Below are positions 44,624 to 53,662 of a stretch of 64,000 nt of DNA, one piece after another. The DNA is from Arthrobacter sp. StoSoilB22 (lineage in GTDB: Bacteria; Actinomycetota; Actinomycetes; Actinomycetales; Micrococcaceae): assembly GCF_019977315.1 (NCBI RefSeq), contig NZ_AP024652.1:868001-932000 (forward strand), read 5' to 3'. The notes below the pieces were generated by a model. The model saw only the letters and a program-made list of their open reading frames with translations, made no database searches and had not been told where the DNA came from. Within the stretch, counting starts at the first letter, position 1. Every line of letters begins with the position of its first letter. The translations under genes and the position numbers were made by a program.

Positions 44624-46894
44624 ATGGGCAAGATTTCTGACCAATCCAAGCTTGCGGAAGGATTGGATCCCACGCTGCCTCCTCCGGCTGTGGAGGACTC
44701 CGTGCGTGAAGCGGAGGAACGTAAGTGGACCCCGGTCAAGATTGGTCTCTGGATTGCCATCTCGCTGCTGGGAGCGGTGGCGTGGTTCATGCTCGCACTG
44801 GTGCGCGGCGAAACCGTCAATGCCATCTGGTTCGTTTTCGCGGCCGTTTGCACCTACTTGATCGGCTACCGCTTCTACTCCAAGGTCATTGAGCGCTACT
44901 TGCTCAAGCCGGATGACCGCCGCGCTACTCCTGCTGAGTACAAGGCTGATGGCAAGGACTACGTCCGCACTGACAGGAACGTGCTGTTCGGGCACCACTT
45001 CGCCGCCATTGCCGGTGCCGGACCGCTGGTTGGACCTGTCATTGCGGCTCAGATGGGCTACCTTCCCGGCACTATCTGGATCATCATCGGCGTCGTTCTC
45101 GCCGGCGCCGTGCAGGACTACCTGGTCATGTTCTTCTCTATGCGCCGTGGTGGCCGTTCACTTGGCCAGATGGCGCGGGAGGAACTCGGCGTCATCGGCG
45201 GTACGGCAGCCCTAGTGGCCACGCTGCTGATCATGATCATCATTGTGGCCATCCTTGCTTTGGTAGTGGTCAATGCCCTGGGTGAAAGTCCTTGGGGCGT
45301 GTTCTCTGTGGGCATGACCATCCCCATCGCGCTTTTCATGGGCGTCTATCTTCGGTTCATCCGGCCGGGGAAGGTGATGGAGGTATCCATCATCGGCTTC
45401 GTGCTCCTGATGGCAGCCATCATCGGAGGCGGCGCTGTTGCCGGTACCGAGTGGGGTGCAGCCTTCTTCCACTTGGACAAGGTCACCATTGCCTGGGGCA
45501 TCATCATTTACGGTTTCATCGCCGCAATCCTGCCCGTCTGGCTGCTCCTGGCTCCGCGCGACTATCTCTCCACCTTCATGAAGATCGGCGTGATCGTGAT
45601 GCTCGCGCTCGCCATCATTGTGGTGCGGCCGGAGATCACAGTCCCGGCGTTCAGCGAGTTCGCCAGCCGGGAAAACGGCCCGGTCTTCTCCGGGGCGTTG
45701 TTCCCCTTCCTGTTCGTCACCATCGCCTGTGGCGCCCTGTCCGGCTTTCACGCCCTGATCTCCTCGGGGACCACCCCCAAGCTGATCGAGAAGGAACGGC
45801 AGACCCGCTTTATCGGCTACGGCGGCATGCTGATGGAATCCTTCGTGGCGATTATGGCTTTGGTAGCCGCGATCTCGATCGACCGTGGCATCTACTTCGC
45901 CATGAACGCACCCCTGGCACTCACCGGCGGCACCGTGGAATCTGCGGCGCAATGGGTCAACAGCCTTGGCTTGGCCAACGTCAACATCACCCCGGACGTG
46001 CTGGCCCAGACTGCCAAGGACGTGGGCGAGGAGAGCATCATTTCCCGTTCGGGCGGCGCTCCCACCTTGGCTGTCGGTTTGGCCCACATCATGCAGCAGT
46101 TCATCGGCGGACCCGGAATGATGGCTTTCTGGTACCACTTCGCCATCATGTTCGAAGCACTGTTCATCCTCACCGCCGTGGACGCAGGAACCCGCGTCGC
46201 CCGGTTCATGCTTCAGGATTCCATCGGCAACTTCATTCCCAAGTTCAAGGAAGCCTCATGGCGTCCTGGTGCCTGGCTGTGCACTGCCATCATGGTGGGT
46301 GCGTGGGGTGCCGTGCTCCTCATGGGCGTCACTGATCCGCTGGGTGGCATCAACACGCTGTTCCCGCTCTTCGGCATCGCCAACCAGTTGCTGGCAGCCA
46401 TTGCACTGGCTGTGTGCCTTGCCATCACTGCAAAGCGTGGAGTGTTCAAATGGCTGTGGATCGTAGCTGTTCCGCTGACTTTTGCAGCTGTTGTGACCAT
46501 CACCGCCAGCTTCCACAAGATTTTCTCGCCGGTCCCGGCCGTGGGTTACTTCGCCAACAACCAGGCGTTCTCCAAGGCATTGGCTGATGGAAAGACGGAG
46601 TTCGGCACTGCCAAGACCGTCGCCGCGATGGAAGCCGTGGTCCGCAACACCATGATCCAAGGCGTACTTTCGGTCATCTTCGTGACGTTGAGCATCATCG
46701 TGATCGTCGCCGCCCTCCTGGCAACCGTCAAGGCAATCCGCGCGGGTGGCGGCCAGGATCATGAAGACCCGGCGGTGCCGTCCAAGGTGTACGCACCGGC
46801 GGGGTTGTTCCCCACTCCTGCCGAGAAAAAGTTGCTCGCAGAGTGGAACGCCCTGCCTGCGGAGAAACGGACGCAGAAGGCCGGCCACCACTGA
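44624..46894 (+). CDS. cstA: CstA-type pyruvate/peptide transporter
   Basis: A 756-residue membrane protein with about 16 hydrophobic segments. Signatures include NVLFGHHFAAIAGAGPLVGPV, AAQMGYLPGTIWIIIG, ISSGTTPKL and FEALFILTAVDAGTRVARFM. CstA imports pyruvate or peptides under carbon starvation. AAGGAGG lies six bases upstream of ATG 44624. It is followed by its usual small partner YbdD. Confidence 0.95.
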   Translation: MGKISDQSKLAEGLDPTLPPPAVEDSVREAEERKWTPVKIGLWIAISLLGAVAWFMLALVRGETVNAIWFVFAAVCTYLIGYRFYSKVIERYLLKPDDRRATPAEYKADGKDYVRTDRNVLFGHHFAAIAGAGPLVGPVIAAQMGYLPGTIWIIIGVVLAGAVQDYLVMFFSMRRGGRSLGQMAREELGVIGGTAALVATLLIMIIIVAILALVVVNALGESPWGVFSVGMTIPIALFMGVYLRFIRPGKVMEVSIIGFVLLMAAIIGGGAVAGTEWGAAFFHLDKVTIAWGIIIYGFIAAILPVWLLLAPRDYLSTFMKIGVIVMLALAIIVVRPEITVPAFSEFASRENGPVFSGALFPFLFVTIACGALSGFHALISSGTTPKLIEKERQTRFIGYGGMLMESFVAIMALVAAISIDRGIYFAMNAPLALTGGTVESAAQWVNSLGLANVNITPDVLAQTAKDVGEESIISRSGGAPTLAVGLAHIMQQFIGGPGMMAFWYHFAIMFEALFILTAVDAGTRVARFMLQDSIGNFIPKFKEASWRPGAWLCTAIMVGAWGAVLLMGVTDPLGGINTLFPLFGIANQLLAAIALAVCLAITAKRGVFKWLWIVAVPLTFAAVVTITASFHKIFSPVPAVGYFANNQAFSKALADGKTEFGTAKTVAAMEAVVRNTMIQGVLSVIFVTLSIIVIVAALLATVKAIRAGGGQDHEDPAVPSKVYAPAGLFPTPAEKKLLAEWNALPAEKRTQKAGHH

Positions 46895-46925
46895 TGAACA
46901 ACACAACTGCTGAAGAACGCCGCTG

Positions 46926-47117
46926 ATGAACACCGTAGTGAAGGGTCTCCGCGGCTTCGCCACCTATATGGGCTCGCTCATGGGTGCTGACGCGTACCGG
47001 AAGTACCTTGAGCATTTCGAAGCAAGCGGCCATTCCGGGCCCGCCATGACTGAACGCGAGTTCTGGCGGGACCGGATGGACCGGCAGGACAGCAACCCGC
47101 AGGGCAGGTGCTGCTGA
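46926..47117 (+). CDS. YbdD/YjiX-family small protein
   Basis: A 63-residue protein with VKGLRGFATYMGSLMGADAY, YLEHFEASGHSGPAMTEREFWRD and a C-terminal end of Cys-Cys. It is the normal partner of CstA-type transporters and lies 31 bases downstream. It is needed for CstA activity in other species; its function is otherwise unknown. Confidence 0.92.
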   Translation: MNTVVKGLRGFATYMGSLMGADAYRKYLEHFEASGHSGPAMTEREFWRDRMDRQDSNPQGRCC

Positions 47118-47208
47118 GGCGGCGGCCGGAACGAGGTTTCGCTACGAACGAAGTCCAAAATCGGGGCTGGGACAGAAGTTCGCGTGAAGCGCGTGAGAGT
47201 ATGAACGG

Positions 47209-47862
47209 ATGAGCGATCTGAACAACATTCAGCCCACGGATGAGGCTTCGGACGACACCCCTGTGGAGGGAACCACGCTGGACGAGGGCCTTGAGAAGCC
47301 CGCCGGACAGGAGCCTTTTACGGAAGGGGTGGCCAAGGATGCCAAACCCAAGGGAGGTAGCCTTCACGATCTTGTGGACGAGCCCGCCAAGGTGATGCGG
47401 ATCGGCACTATGGTCCGCCAGCTCCTGGAGGAAGTGAAAGCCGCACCATTGGACGACGCTGCCCGCAATCGCCTTGCCGAGATTCACGAGCGGTCCATCA
47501 AGGAACTTGAGGATGGGCTGGCTCCGGAACTCATTGAGGAACTGGAGCGAATCAGCTTGCCTTTCCCTGACGATAAAGCGCCCTCCGATGCGGAGCTTCG
47601 CATCGCGCAGGCACAACTCGTTGGTTGGCTGGAGGGCTTGTTCCATGGCATTCAGGCGGCAATTGCGGCGCAGCAAGCGGCCAAGGAACACGCTGCAGCG
47701 CAGATGCAGCTCCGTCAACTCCCGCCGGGAACTGTCATCGCACCGGGCATTGTGATCGGCGAAAACGGCCAACCGCAGCGGGCTGCCGCACAGGGTGCTG
47801 GCGGCGCTGCTCCGCAAGGCCGACCGGAAGACCCCGACCACGGTCCGGGTCAGTACCTCTGA
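47209..47862 (+). CDS. bpa: Bacterial proteasome activator (Bpa)
   Basis: A 217-residue ATP-independent proteasome cap protein (DUF2587). The helical core has KVMRIGTMVRQLLEEVKAA, RIAQAQLVGWLEGLFHGIQA and AQMQLRQLPPGTVI, and the C-terminus is GQYL, the motif that docks to the 20S proteasome. It is expected to be cytosolic and to feed unfolded proteins to the proteasome. Supports an actinobacterial host. Confidence 0.9.
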   Translation: MSDLNNIQPTDEASDDTPVEGTTLDEGLEKPAGQEPFTEGVAKDAKPKGGSLHDLVDEPAKVMRIGTMVRQLLEEVKAAPLDDAARNRLAEIHERSIKELEDGLAPELIEELERISLPFPDDKAPSDAELRIAQAQLVGWLEGLFHGIQAAIAAQQAAKEHAAAQMQLRQLPPGTVIAPGIVIGENGQPQRAAAQGAGGAAPQGRPEDPDHGPGQYL

Positions 47863-47870
47863 GTTCGCAC

Positions 47871-48311
47871 GTGGGTTTCTTTGGGGCCGTCCGTCAAGGA
47901 CGGAAAGACGATGTGGAGCTTGGCAAGGGCTTGTGGCGCCGCGCCCATGACCGTTTCCATCGGGGACTGGACCGGTACCACCAGGTCCTTGAGGGTGTTG
48001 ATGATGAGCAGCTCTATAACGAGCTGGTGGAGATAGCCAACGAGCTTGCCGAATTGTCGGTACGGGTGAGGACTATCTGTGTCGAGGCCCAGAAGCGGTC
48101 CCCGAGTGATGGTCTGGATGTCCCGGGAGCACTAGCGGGAGTCCACCGCGCCCTGTCCAAGGCAGGAAATTCGTTGGCCACTACGGCTGAGGCTGCGGCC
48201 ATGTTGAGGTTGGCCGTGGGGCCCGTCCCTGTTGGCGCGTTGTCGGTTCGGCGCCGGGCGGAGTCGGTATTCGAGCAGGTAGCCGACGCTGAGCGCCAAC
48301 TCGGAGATTGA
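47871..48311 (+). CDS. Hypothetical protein after Bpa
   Basis: A 146-residue protein from GTG 47871, eight bases after the Bpa stop. It has GFFGAVRQGRKDDVELGKGLW, a helical centre (YNELVEIANELAELSVRVRTI) and a C-terminal VRRRAESVFEQVADAERQLG. No family is recognised; its position suggests co-transcription with bpa. Confidence 0.7.
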   Translation: MGFFGAVRQGRKDDVELGKGLWRRAHDRFHRGLDRYHQVLEGVDDEQLYNELVEIANELAELSVRVRTICVEAQKRSPSDGLDVPGALAGVHRALSKAGNSLATTAEAAAMLRLAVGPVPVGALSVRRRAESVFEQVADAERQLGD

Positions 48312-48446
48312 CCCTCACATCCCAATGGGGCGCGTGCGCAACTACCGGCGTGCGCTTCTATTCCCTGCGCGCAAGAAGTTAAGCGCATAGCTTATCTGCG
48401 TAATATTCGGCGCTTTTGATAGCCGCGGGCTGGCAGGATGGCAGAC

Positions 48447-49286
48447 ATGACTTCGTCACCAACACTTACTTTCAACGACGGCAACACCATCCCCCAGCTC
48501 GGCTACGGGGTGTGGCAAGTTGAAGACGATGTAGCCGAAAAGGTGGTGCGCCAGGCTTTTGAAGCCGGGTTCCGCCACATCGATACCGCCAAGATCTACG
48601 GCAACGAGGCAGGCGTCGGCCGCGCCATTGCATCCTCCGGTCTTTCTGCCGAGGAAATCTTCATCACCACCAAGTTGTGGAACGCGGACCAGGGCTACGA
48701 ATCCACTCTCGCTGCCTTTGAGGAGTCCATGGACCGCCTCGGCCTGGAGACCCTGGACCTGTACCTGATCCACTGGCAGCAGCCCAAGCAGGAAAAGTAC
48801 GTTGACACCTGGAAGGCCCTCATCGAGCTGAAAAAGCGCGGCCGGGTCAAGTCCATCGGTGTTTCCAACTTCACCAAGGAAGGCCTGCAGCACATCATCG
48901 ACGAGACCGGTGTTGTTCCGGCCATCAACCAGGTGGAGCTCCACCCGTTCTTCAACCAGGCTGATCTTCGCGAATTCAACGCGTCCAAGGGAATCCTGAC
49001 TCAGGCCTGGTCGCCGCTGGGCCAAGGTGGCGAGCTACTTGAAAGCGCTACCGTGGCTGAGATCGCCGCCAAGCATGACGCCACCCCGGCCCAGGTCGTC
49101 ATCGCCTGGCACCTGGCCATCGGCAACGTGGTGATCCCCAAGTCCGTCACGGAGTCCCGCATCCAGGAGAACTTCGCGGCCCTCAACGTCACGCTGGACG
49201 CTACCGACGTGGAGGCCATCAACGGCCTGGACCGTGGTGCTGAAGGCCGCATCGGCCCGGACCCGGCAGTCTCCGACTTCGCCTAA
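48447..49286 (+). CDS. Aldo-keto reductase
   Basis: A 279-residue TIM-barrel oxidoreductase. The tetrad is Asp46 (GFRHIDTAKIYGNE), Tyr51, Lys76 (FITTKLWN) and His109 (LDLYLIHWQQP), and the C-terminal cofactor region has VIPKSVTESRIQENF. It reduces aldehydes or ketones with NADPH in the cytosol. An ATG nine bases upstream is an alternative start. Related to 2,5-didehydrogluconate reductase-like enzymes. Confidence 0.92.
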   Translation: MTSSPTLTFNDGNTIPQLGYGVWQVEDDVAEKVVRQAFEAGFRHIDTAKIYGNEAGVGRAIASSGLSAEEIFITTKLWNADQGYESTLAAFEESMDRLGLETLDLYLIHWQQPKQEKYVDTWKALIELKKRGRVKSIGVSNFTKEGLQHIIDETGVVPAINQVELHPFFNQADLREFNASKGILTQAWSPLGQGGELLESATVAEIAAKHDATPAQVVIAWHLAIGNVVIPKSVTESRIQENFAALNVTLDATDVEAINGLDRGAEGRIGPDPAVSDFA

Positions 49287-49429
49287 ACGCGAAGTCTCAC
49301 TTTGGTGCCCCGTACCCTTCATGGGTGCGGGGCACCTGCCTTTAACGCTCGACAACGCCACTCGCGTCCGCGACGCGTCGCCGCCGGTGTCCGTGATGAA
49401 ATTGAGCGACGCAGACGGACGGAGTTGGC

Positions 49430-50386
49430 ATGGTGGTGTTTGACGCATTGGAGCGGCAGATTGTGGCTGCCCTGCAACTGGATCCGCGCTGCCCGTGGCG
49501 GAAGATTGCCGCCGTCCTGGGAGAAGCCGAACGAACTGTTGCCCGCAGGGGATCGCAGTTGCTGGAATCCGGTGCGGTGGCTGTGGTGGGCATCCGGCCC
49601 AAGCCGTCGGTAGTGCTGGTGGAAATGCGGTGCATGCCCGGGACGGTACGTGCCGCAGTTCACGCACTCTCGCAACGCTCCGACACCACTTTCGTTTACA
49701 CCACCACCGGCACCGGTGACTGTGTAGCTGAGGTACTCACTGAACCCTCTCGCATGGCGGAGGTCCTCTCTGACGAGCTGCCGGCCACGCTTGGCTTGCG
49801 CGATTCCACCAGCTACCCCGTGCTTCGGTATTTCCGGACCATCCGCGGTTGGCGGCCGGAGATTCTCACCGCCGACAAAGCGGAGGCACTCCGCTCCACC
49901 TTTACCCAGGATTCGGGAGCCTTGGTGCAGCGGCAGGATTTGAGTCGCCAGGACAACGAACTCGTGGACGCGCTGTGTGCCGATGGCCGGATGAGTTTTG
50001 AGGCTTTGGGCCGCCGGGTGGGCGTTTCAGAGGCAACTGCCCGCCGCCGCAGCGAATGGTTGCTTGCCAACAACCGGGTCCACTTGCGGGCCATTGTAGA
50101 GCCCGCTTCCTTTGGCCTTGGCGTTGAAGCGCTGCTTTGGATCCGTGCCTCGCCGCAACATGTTGAACACGTGGGGAAGAGCTTGGCTGAGCTTCCCACC
50201 GTCCGATACGCCGCAGCGATCGCAGGCACTTACCAGATCATGGCTGACGTGACGGTGGAGGACATGGCTGCGCTCTACCGCTTCATCACCACCTCGGAGT
50301 GGGCACAAAACGCCGCTGGCGTGGATGTTTCGATCCTCCTTGATGCGAGGAAGCGTGGTGGCAGGGTTATGCGCTCACAGTCGTGA
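49430..50386 (+). CDS. Lrp/AsnC-family regulator with two HTH units
   Basis: A 318-residue protein with two HTH segments (DALERQIVAALQLDPRCPWRK and QDNELVDALCADGRMSFEAL, with RVGVSEATARRR) and two AsnC-type ligand regions (TTFVYTTTGTGDCVAEVL; VRYAAAIAGTYQIMADV). Duplicated Lrp proteins are known in actinobacteria. It is convergent with the amidase gene, with a 20-base overlap, and may sense the amino acid produced by neighbours. Confidence 0.88.
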   Translation: MVVFDALERQIVAALQLDPRCPWRKIAAVLGEAERTVARRGSQLLESGAVAVVGIRPKPSVVLVEMRCMPGTVRAAVHALSQRSDTTFVYTTTGTGDCVAEVLTEPSRMAEVLSDELPATLGLRDSTSYPVLRYFRTIRGWRPEILTADKAEALRSTFTQDSGALVQRQDLSRQDNELVDALCADGRMSFEALGRRVGVSEATARRRSEWLLANNRVHLRAIVEPASFGLGVEALLWIRASPQHVEHVGKSLAELPTVRYAAAIAGTYQIMADVTVEDMAALYRFITTSEWAQNAAGVDVSILLDARKRGGRVMRSQS

Positions 50387-51815
50387 GCGGCTTGTGGCCG
50401 GCCGAGACAACAGGGGCGACGGCGGCGTACCCCGTCTGCTGCTCGAACGCGCGGCCATAGCGAAGCAGCTGCATGTCCTTGAAATGGTTGCTGGCGAGCT
50501 GCAGGCCGATAGGTAGTCCGGCAGAGCTGAATCCCGCGGGAACACTGAGCACAGGCAGGCCGGTTGCGGACAGGAGGCAGGCTGATCGCATCCAATCCAA
50601 GTACGTCTCCGAGGCCGTCCCGGCAATGTCCGCGGGGTACCGCAGCGTTGCGTCAAAGGGGAGAACCTGGGCGCAGGGGCTGGCGAAAAGATCGTACCGT
50701 CCAAAGAAGTCCTGAACACTCAATTCCAGCCGGGTCCGGGCGGCCGCGGTCTCAATGACATCCCGCGCCGTCAGCGCGAACCCCTTCTCAACGTTCCAGT
50801 GGACTTCAGGCTTGATGACGTCACCGGCCCGCTCCAGGATCGGCCCGAGCCCTGCTGCGAAGTCCAGGGCTCGGGTATTGCCGAACACCAGGTCCGCTTC
50901 GCTGAAATCCGGGGTGGCTTCCTCCACAATCGCTCCGAGATCTTCGAAGATGGCCAGTTGCCGCTCAAGATGATCCACGATCTCCGGGTCCACCGGGACC
51001 CCGATCCCGAAGTCGCGGGACCACCCGATTCGCACACCGCGCAGGTCCGTCTCCAGGGTGGATCGGAATACCTCCGGGTCCAGGCCGGCCGGATGCGGAA
51101 CACGGGGATCCTTTCCCGCCGTGACGGACATGAACAGGGCAATGTCCTCCACAGTCCGGGCCATGGGCCCTGTCCTCCCCAGCCACGCGTAGGCGTTGAC
51201 GTCGGACGGCATGGGGATGACCGCCGTCGACGGCCTGAAACCCACCACGTTGCAGAAGGAGGCCGGAATGCGGAGTGATCCGCCCATGTCGCTGCCGTCG
51301 CCGATGCTCTGGACGCGGGATGCGACGACGGCGGCCACTCCGCCGCTGCTGCCGCCGGCGCTCAATGTTGGCGCGTAGGGGTTGGTGGTGGTTCCGAAGA
51401 GCTCGTTGAACGTGTGGGAGCCGGCGCCGAACTCGGGGACGTTCGACTTTCCGGTGCTGACCACGCCGGCTGCCTTCAGGCGCGCAATGATGAGGTCGTC
51501 GGCGTCGGGGATGAAGTCACGCAAGGCCAGTGAGCCCTGGGTGGTGCGCATCCCGGCTGTGTTGTTGGTGTCCTTGTGGGTCATGGGAATCCCATGAAGG
51601 GGTGGCAGTTCCGCTCCGGATGCTGTGAGCTGGTCTGCCCGGTGTGCCAGGGCATGTGCACCTTCAGCGTCGAGGGTGACCACTGCGTTGACTACGGGAT
51701 TAATCCCGGCAATGCGCTCCAGGTGTTCGGTCAACGCTTCGCGCGCCGAGACTTCCTTCCGGCGAATGGCTGCGGAAAGTTCGACGGCGGACAGCTCGCC
51801 AAGGGTGTCAGACAT
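50367..51815 (-). CDS. Amidase-signature-family amidohydrolase
   Basis: A 482-residue enzyme. The Ser-cisSer-Lys triad is visible: Lys in IPMTHKDTNN (about 87), GGSSGGVAAVV (cis-Ser), and GDGSDMGGSLRIPA (nucleophilic Ser). The length is typical. It hydrolyses amides to acids and ammonia; the substrate is unknown. It starts at ATG 51815 with a GGAG ahead. The following genes on the other strand include an M20 amidohydrolase, suggesting a linked amide/amino-acid theme. Confidence 0.9.
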   Translation of the reverse strand: MSDTLGELSAVELSAAIRRKEVSAREALTEHLERIAGINPVVNAVVTLDAEGAHALAHRADQLTASGAELPPLHGIPMTHKDTNNTAGMRTTQGSLALRDFIPDADDLIIARLKAAGVVSTGKSNVPEFGAGSHTFNELFGTTTNPYAPTLSAGGSSGGVAAVVASRVQSIGDGSDMGGSLRIPASFCNVVGFRPSTAVIPMPSDVNAYAWLGRTGPMARTVEDIALFMSVTAGKDPRVPHPAGLDPEVFRSTLETDLRGVRIGWSRDFGIGVPVDPEIVDHLERQLAIFEDLGAIVEEATPDFSEADLVFGNTRALDFAAGLGPILERAGDVIKPEVHWNVEKGFALTARDVIETAAARTRLELSVQDFFGRYDLFASPCAQVLPFDATLRYPADIAGTASETYLDWMRSACLLSATGLPVLSVPAGFSSAGLPIGLQLASNHFKDMQLLRYGRAFEQQTGYAAVAPVVSAGHKPLTTVSA

Positions 51816-52088
51816 GGTGCTCCTTTGCTGGATTGCTACTGCCTGAAAGTGTGCCGGGTCACTTTGACGGGGGAAAGTCCTGAGTCAACCAATGGCAAGC
51901 TTTGAACAATTCGGCCACTTCTGAGGCTGATTCCGTCAGCTATTGTGTGTGATCCGGCTCATAGCAGAGGGTGTTGGTAACTCACTGGCCGATCTGGTCG
52001 ATGGGTAAGGATTTGCCCCACGGCACCACATACCGCACAGCGTCGTCCGGATGTTGGCTTGCCGGGGGCCAACACCTGGGAGGTTCCC
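51816..52088. promoter_or_regulatory. Divergent control gap between amidase and the membrane-pair operon
   Basis: 273 bases without a gene, between two divergent transcripts. No clear operator was recognised; promoters for both sides are expected. Confidence 0.4.
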
Positions 52089-52838
52089 ATGCACCAACCC
52101 CTGGCTCTTCAACCGCTAGCACCCACCGACTCCACCGACATCATGGCAATTGCCAACAATCCCGTCCTCTGGATCTGCGTGGCCGGCGTCTTTGGCGTCA
52201 TCATCATCCAATCCGTCATCTTCATGAAGGCAGCCCGACGCGCTGCTCCCTCAGTGGACATGAGTGTGCAAGACATCAGGACCTCGTTCCGCTCAGGCGC
52301 TGTCTCGGCCATCGGTCCCTCCCTGGCGGTATCGCTGGTGGCCATTGCTTTGCTGGGTCTCTTCGGGGCACCGGCTGTGTTGTCCCGGATCGGCCTGATC
52401 GGCTCGGCTGCCTACGATGTTTCGGCCGCGGGCATCGCAGCAGGTTCCATGGGAGCCAAGCTCGGCGATGCCAGCTACACGCAAAGTGTCTTCGCGGTGG
52501 CGTTCTTTGCCATGAGCATCGGCGGGGCGATGTGGATGCTCGCTACCTTGATCCTGACGCCTCTGCTGCGCAAGGGTGACGCCAAGATCCGCTCGGTGAA
52601 TCCAGCAGCCATGGCGATCGTCCCTGCGGCGGCCTTGATCGGTGCCTTCTCCTGCCTGGGTCTCACAGAGCTGCCCAAATCTGGAATCCATGTGCTGTCC
52701 TTCGCAGTCTCCGCAGCGGTCATGGGCACGTGCCTGTTGCTGGCCAGGAAACTCGGCAAGAGCTGGTTGCGGGAATGGGGGCTCGGAATCTCGATCGTCA
52801 TTGGCCTCAGTGCCGCCTACCTGGCCGTCAGCGCTTAA
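52089..52838 (+). CDS. DUF5058-like membrane protein
   Basis: A 249-residue protein with about six hydrophobic segments. It has NNPVLWICVAGVFGVIIIQSV near the start, SGAVSAIGPSLAVSLVAIALL and a final LGISIVIGLSAAYLAV segment, consistent with DUF5058. GGGAGG lies six bases upstream of ATG 52089. With the next gene it looks like a two-protein transporter of unknown substrate. Confidence 0.82.
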   Translation: MHQPLALQPLAPTDSTDIMAIANNPVLWICVAGVFGVIIIQSVIFMKAARRAAPSVDMSVQDIRTSFRSGAVSAIGPSLAVSLVAIALLGLFGAPAVLSRIGLIGSAAYDVSAAGIAAGSMGAKLGDASYTQSVFAVAFFAMSIGGAMWMLATLILTPLLRKGDAKIRSVNPAAMAIVPAAALIGAFSCLGLTELPKSGIHVLSFAVSAAVMGTCLLLARKLGKSWLREWGLGISIVIGLSAAYLAVSA

Positions 52839-52884
52839 GCCGCCTGCCGACGTCGTCATTCTTTAGGTCCGAAAGGAACACCCC

Positions 52885-53619
52885 ATGTCTTTCATCACTT
52901 CTGCTCCAACCGCCAACAACACCGCCATGGCGGACTTCAGCCGCACCACGTCCCGCTGGGGCCAGATCACCATGATTGCAGGCCTCCTGGTTTCCGTGGC
53001 GGGTCCGCTGTACCTGGTTTTCGCTACCGGGCTGGATATTGCACCCGCCCAGCTGTGGATCGCCTTCGCGGCAGTAGCCGCAACATTCGGCATCATCTGG
53101 ATCGTCGAGCCGCTCACGTACTACCCGATCCTAGGCCCGGCAGCGATGTACCAGGCGTTCATGATCGGCAACATCTCCAACAAGCTCCTGCCAGCGGCAC
53201 TGATCGCCCAAACCAACATCGGCGCAAAGCCGGGCAGCAAGCGGGCGGAACTTGCCGCCGTCGTTGCTATCTGCGGCGCAGCGGTAGTCCACCTGGTCTC
53301 CTTGGCGATCTTCGTCGGTCTCCTGGGCAGCTGGCTCATCAGCGTCATCCCGCCGTCGGTGCTGCTCGTCACCCGGCTGTACGTGCTGCCCACCGTCCTG
53401 GGAGCCGTACTGGTGCAGGCCATCGTTTCCATGAAGCAGCCCCGCACTACTGTGTTCGCCTTGTTGATCTCGGCCGTGGTCGTGTTCGTCGTGCTTCCGC
53501 TGGTGCCTTCGCTCGCCATGGTGTCCACCGCCATCGCTGTGCTGGGCACCATCCTGCTGGCATGGTTCTTCCGCGGTAAGTCCACCATTGCCGAGGCGAA
53601 GCCTATCCACATCGAGTAG
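52885..53619 (+). CDS. Multi-pass membrane protein, partner of the DUF5058-like gene
   Basis: A 244-residue protein with about six hydrophobic segments and GPAAMYQAFMIGNISNKLLPAA in a cytoplasmic or re-entrant region. It lies 46 bases after the DUF5058-like gene. No family named with confidence; position suggests a transporter pair with the upstream gene and the following amidohydrolase. Confidence 0.8.
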   Translation: MSFITSAPTANNTAMADFSRTTSRWGQITMIAGLLVSVAGPLYLVFATGLDIAPAQLWIAFAAVAATFGIIWIVEPLTYYPILGPAAMYQAFMIGNISNKLLPAALIAQTNIGAKPGSKRAELAAVVAICGAAVVHLVSLAIFVGLLGSWLISVIPPSVLLVTRLYVLPTVLGAVLVQAIVSMKQPRTTVFALLISAVVVFVVLPLVPSLAMVSTAIAVLGTILLAWFFRGKSTIAEAKPIHIE

Positions 53620-53662
53620 CAACGCCCGGAACAAGCCCGCATCCACCAGGAAGACAGGACCC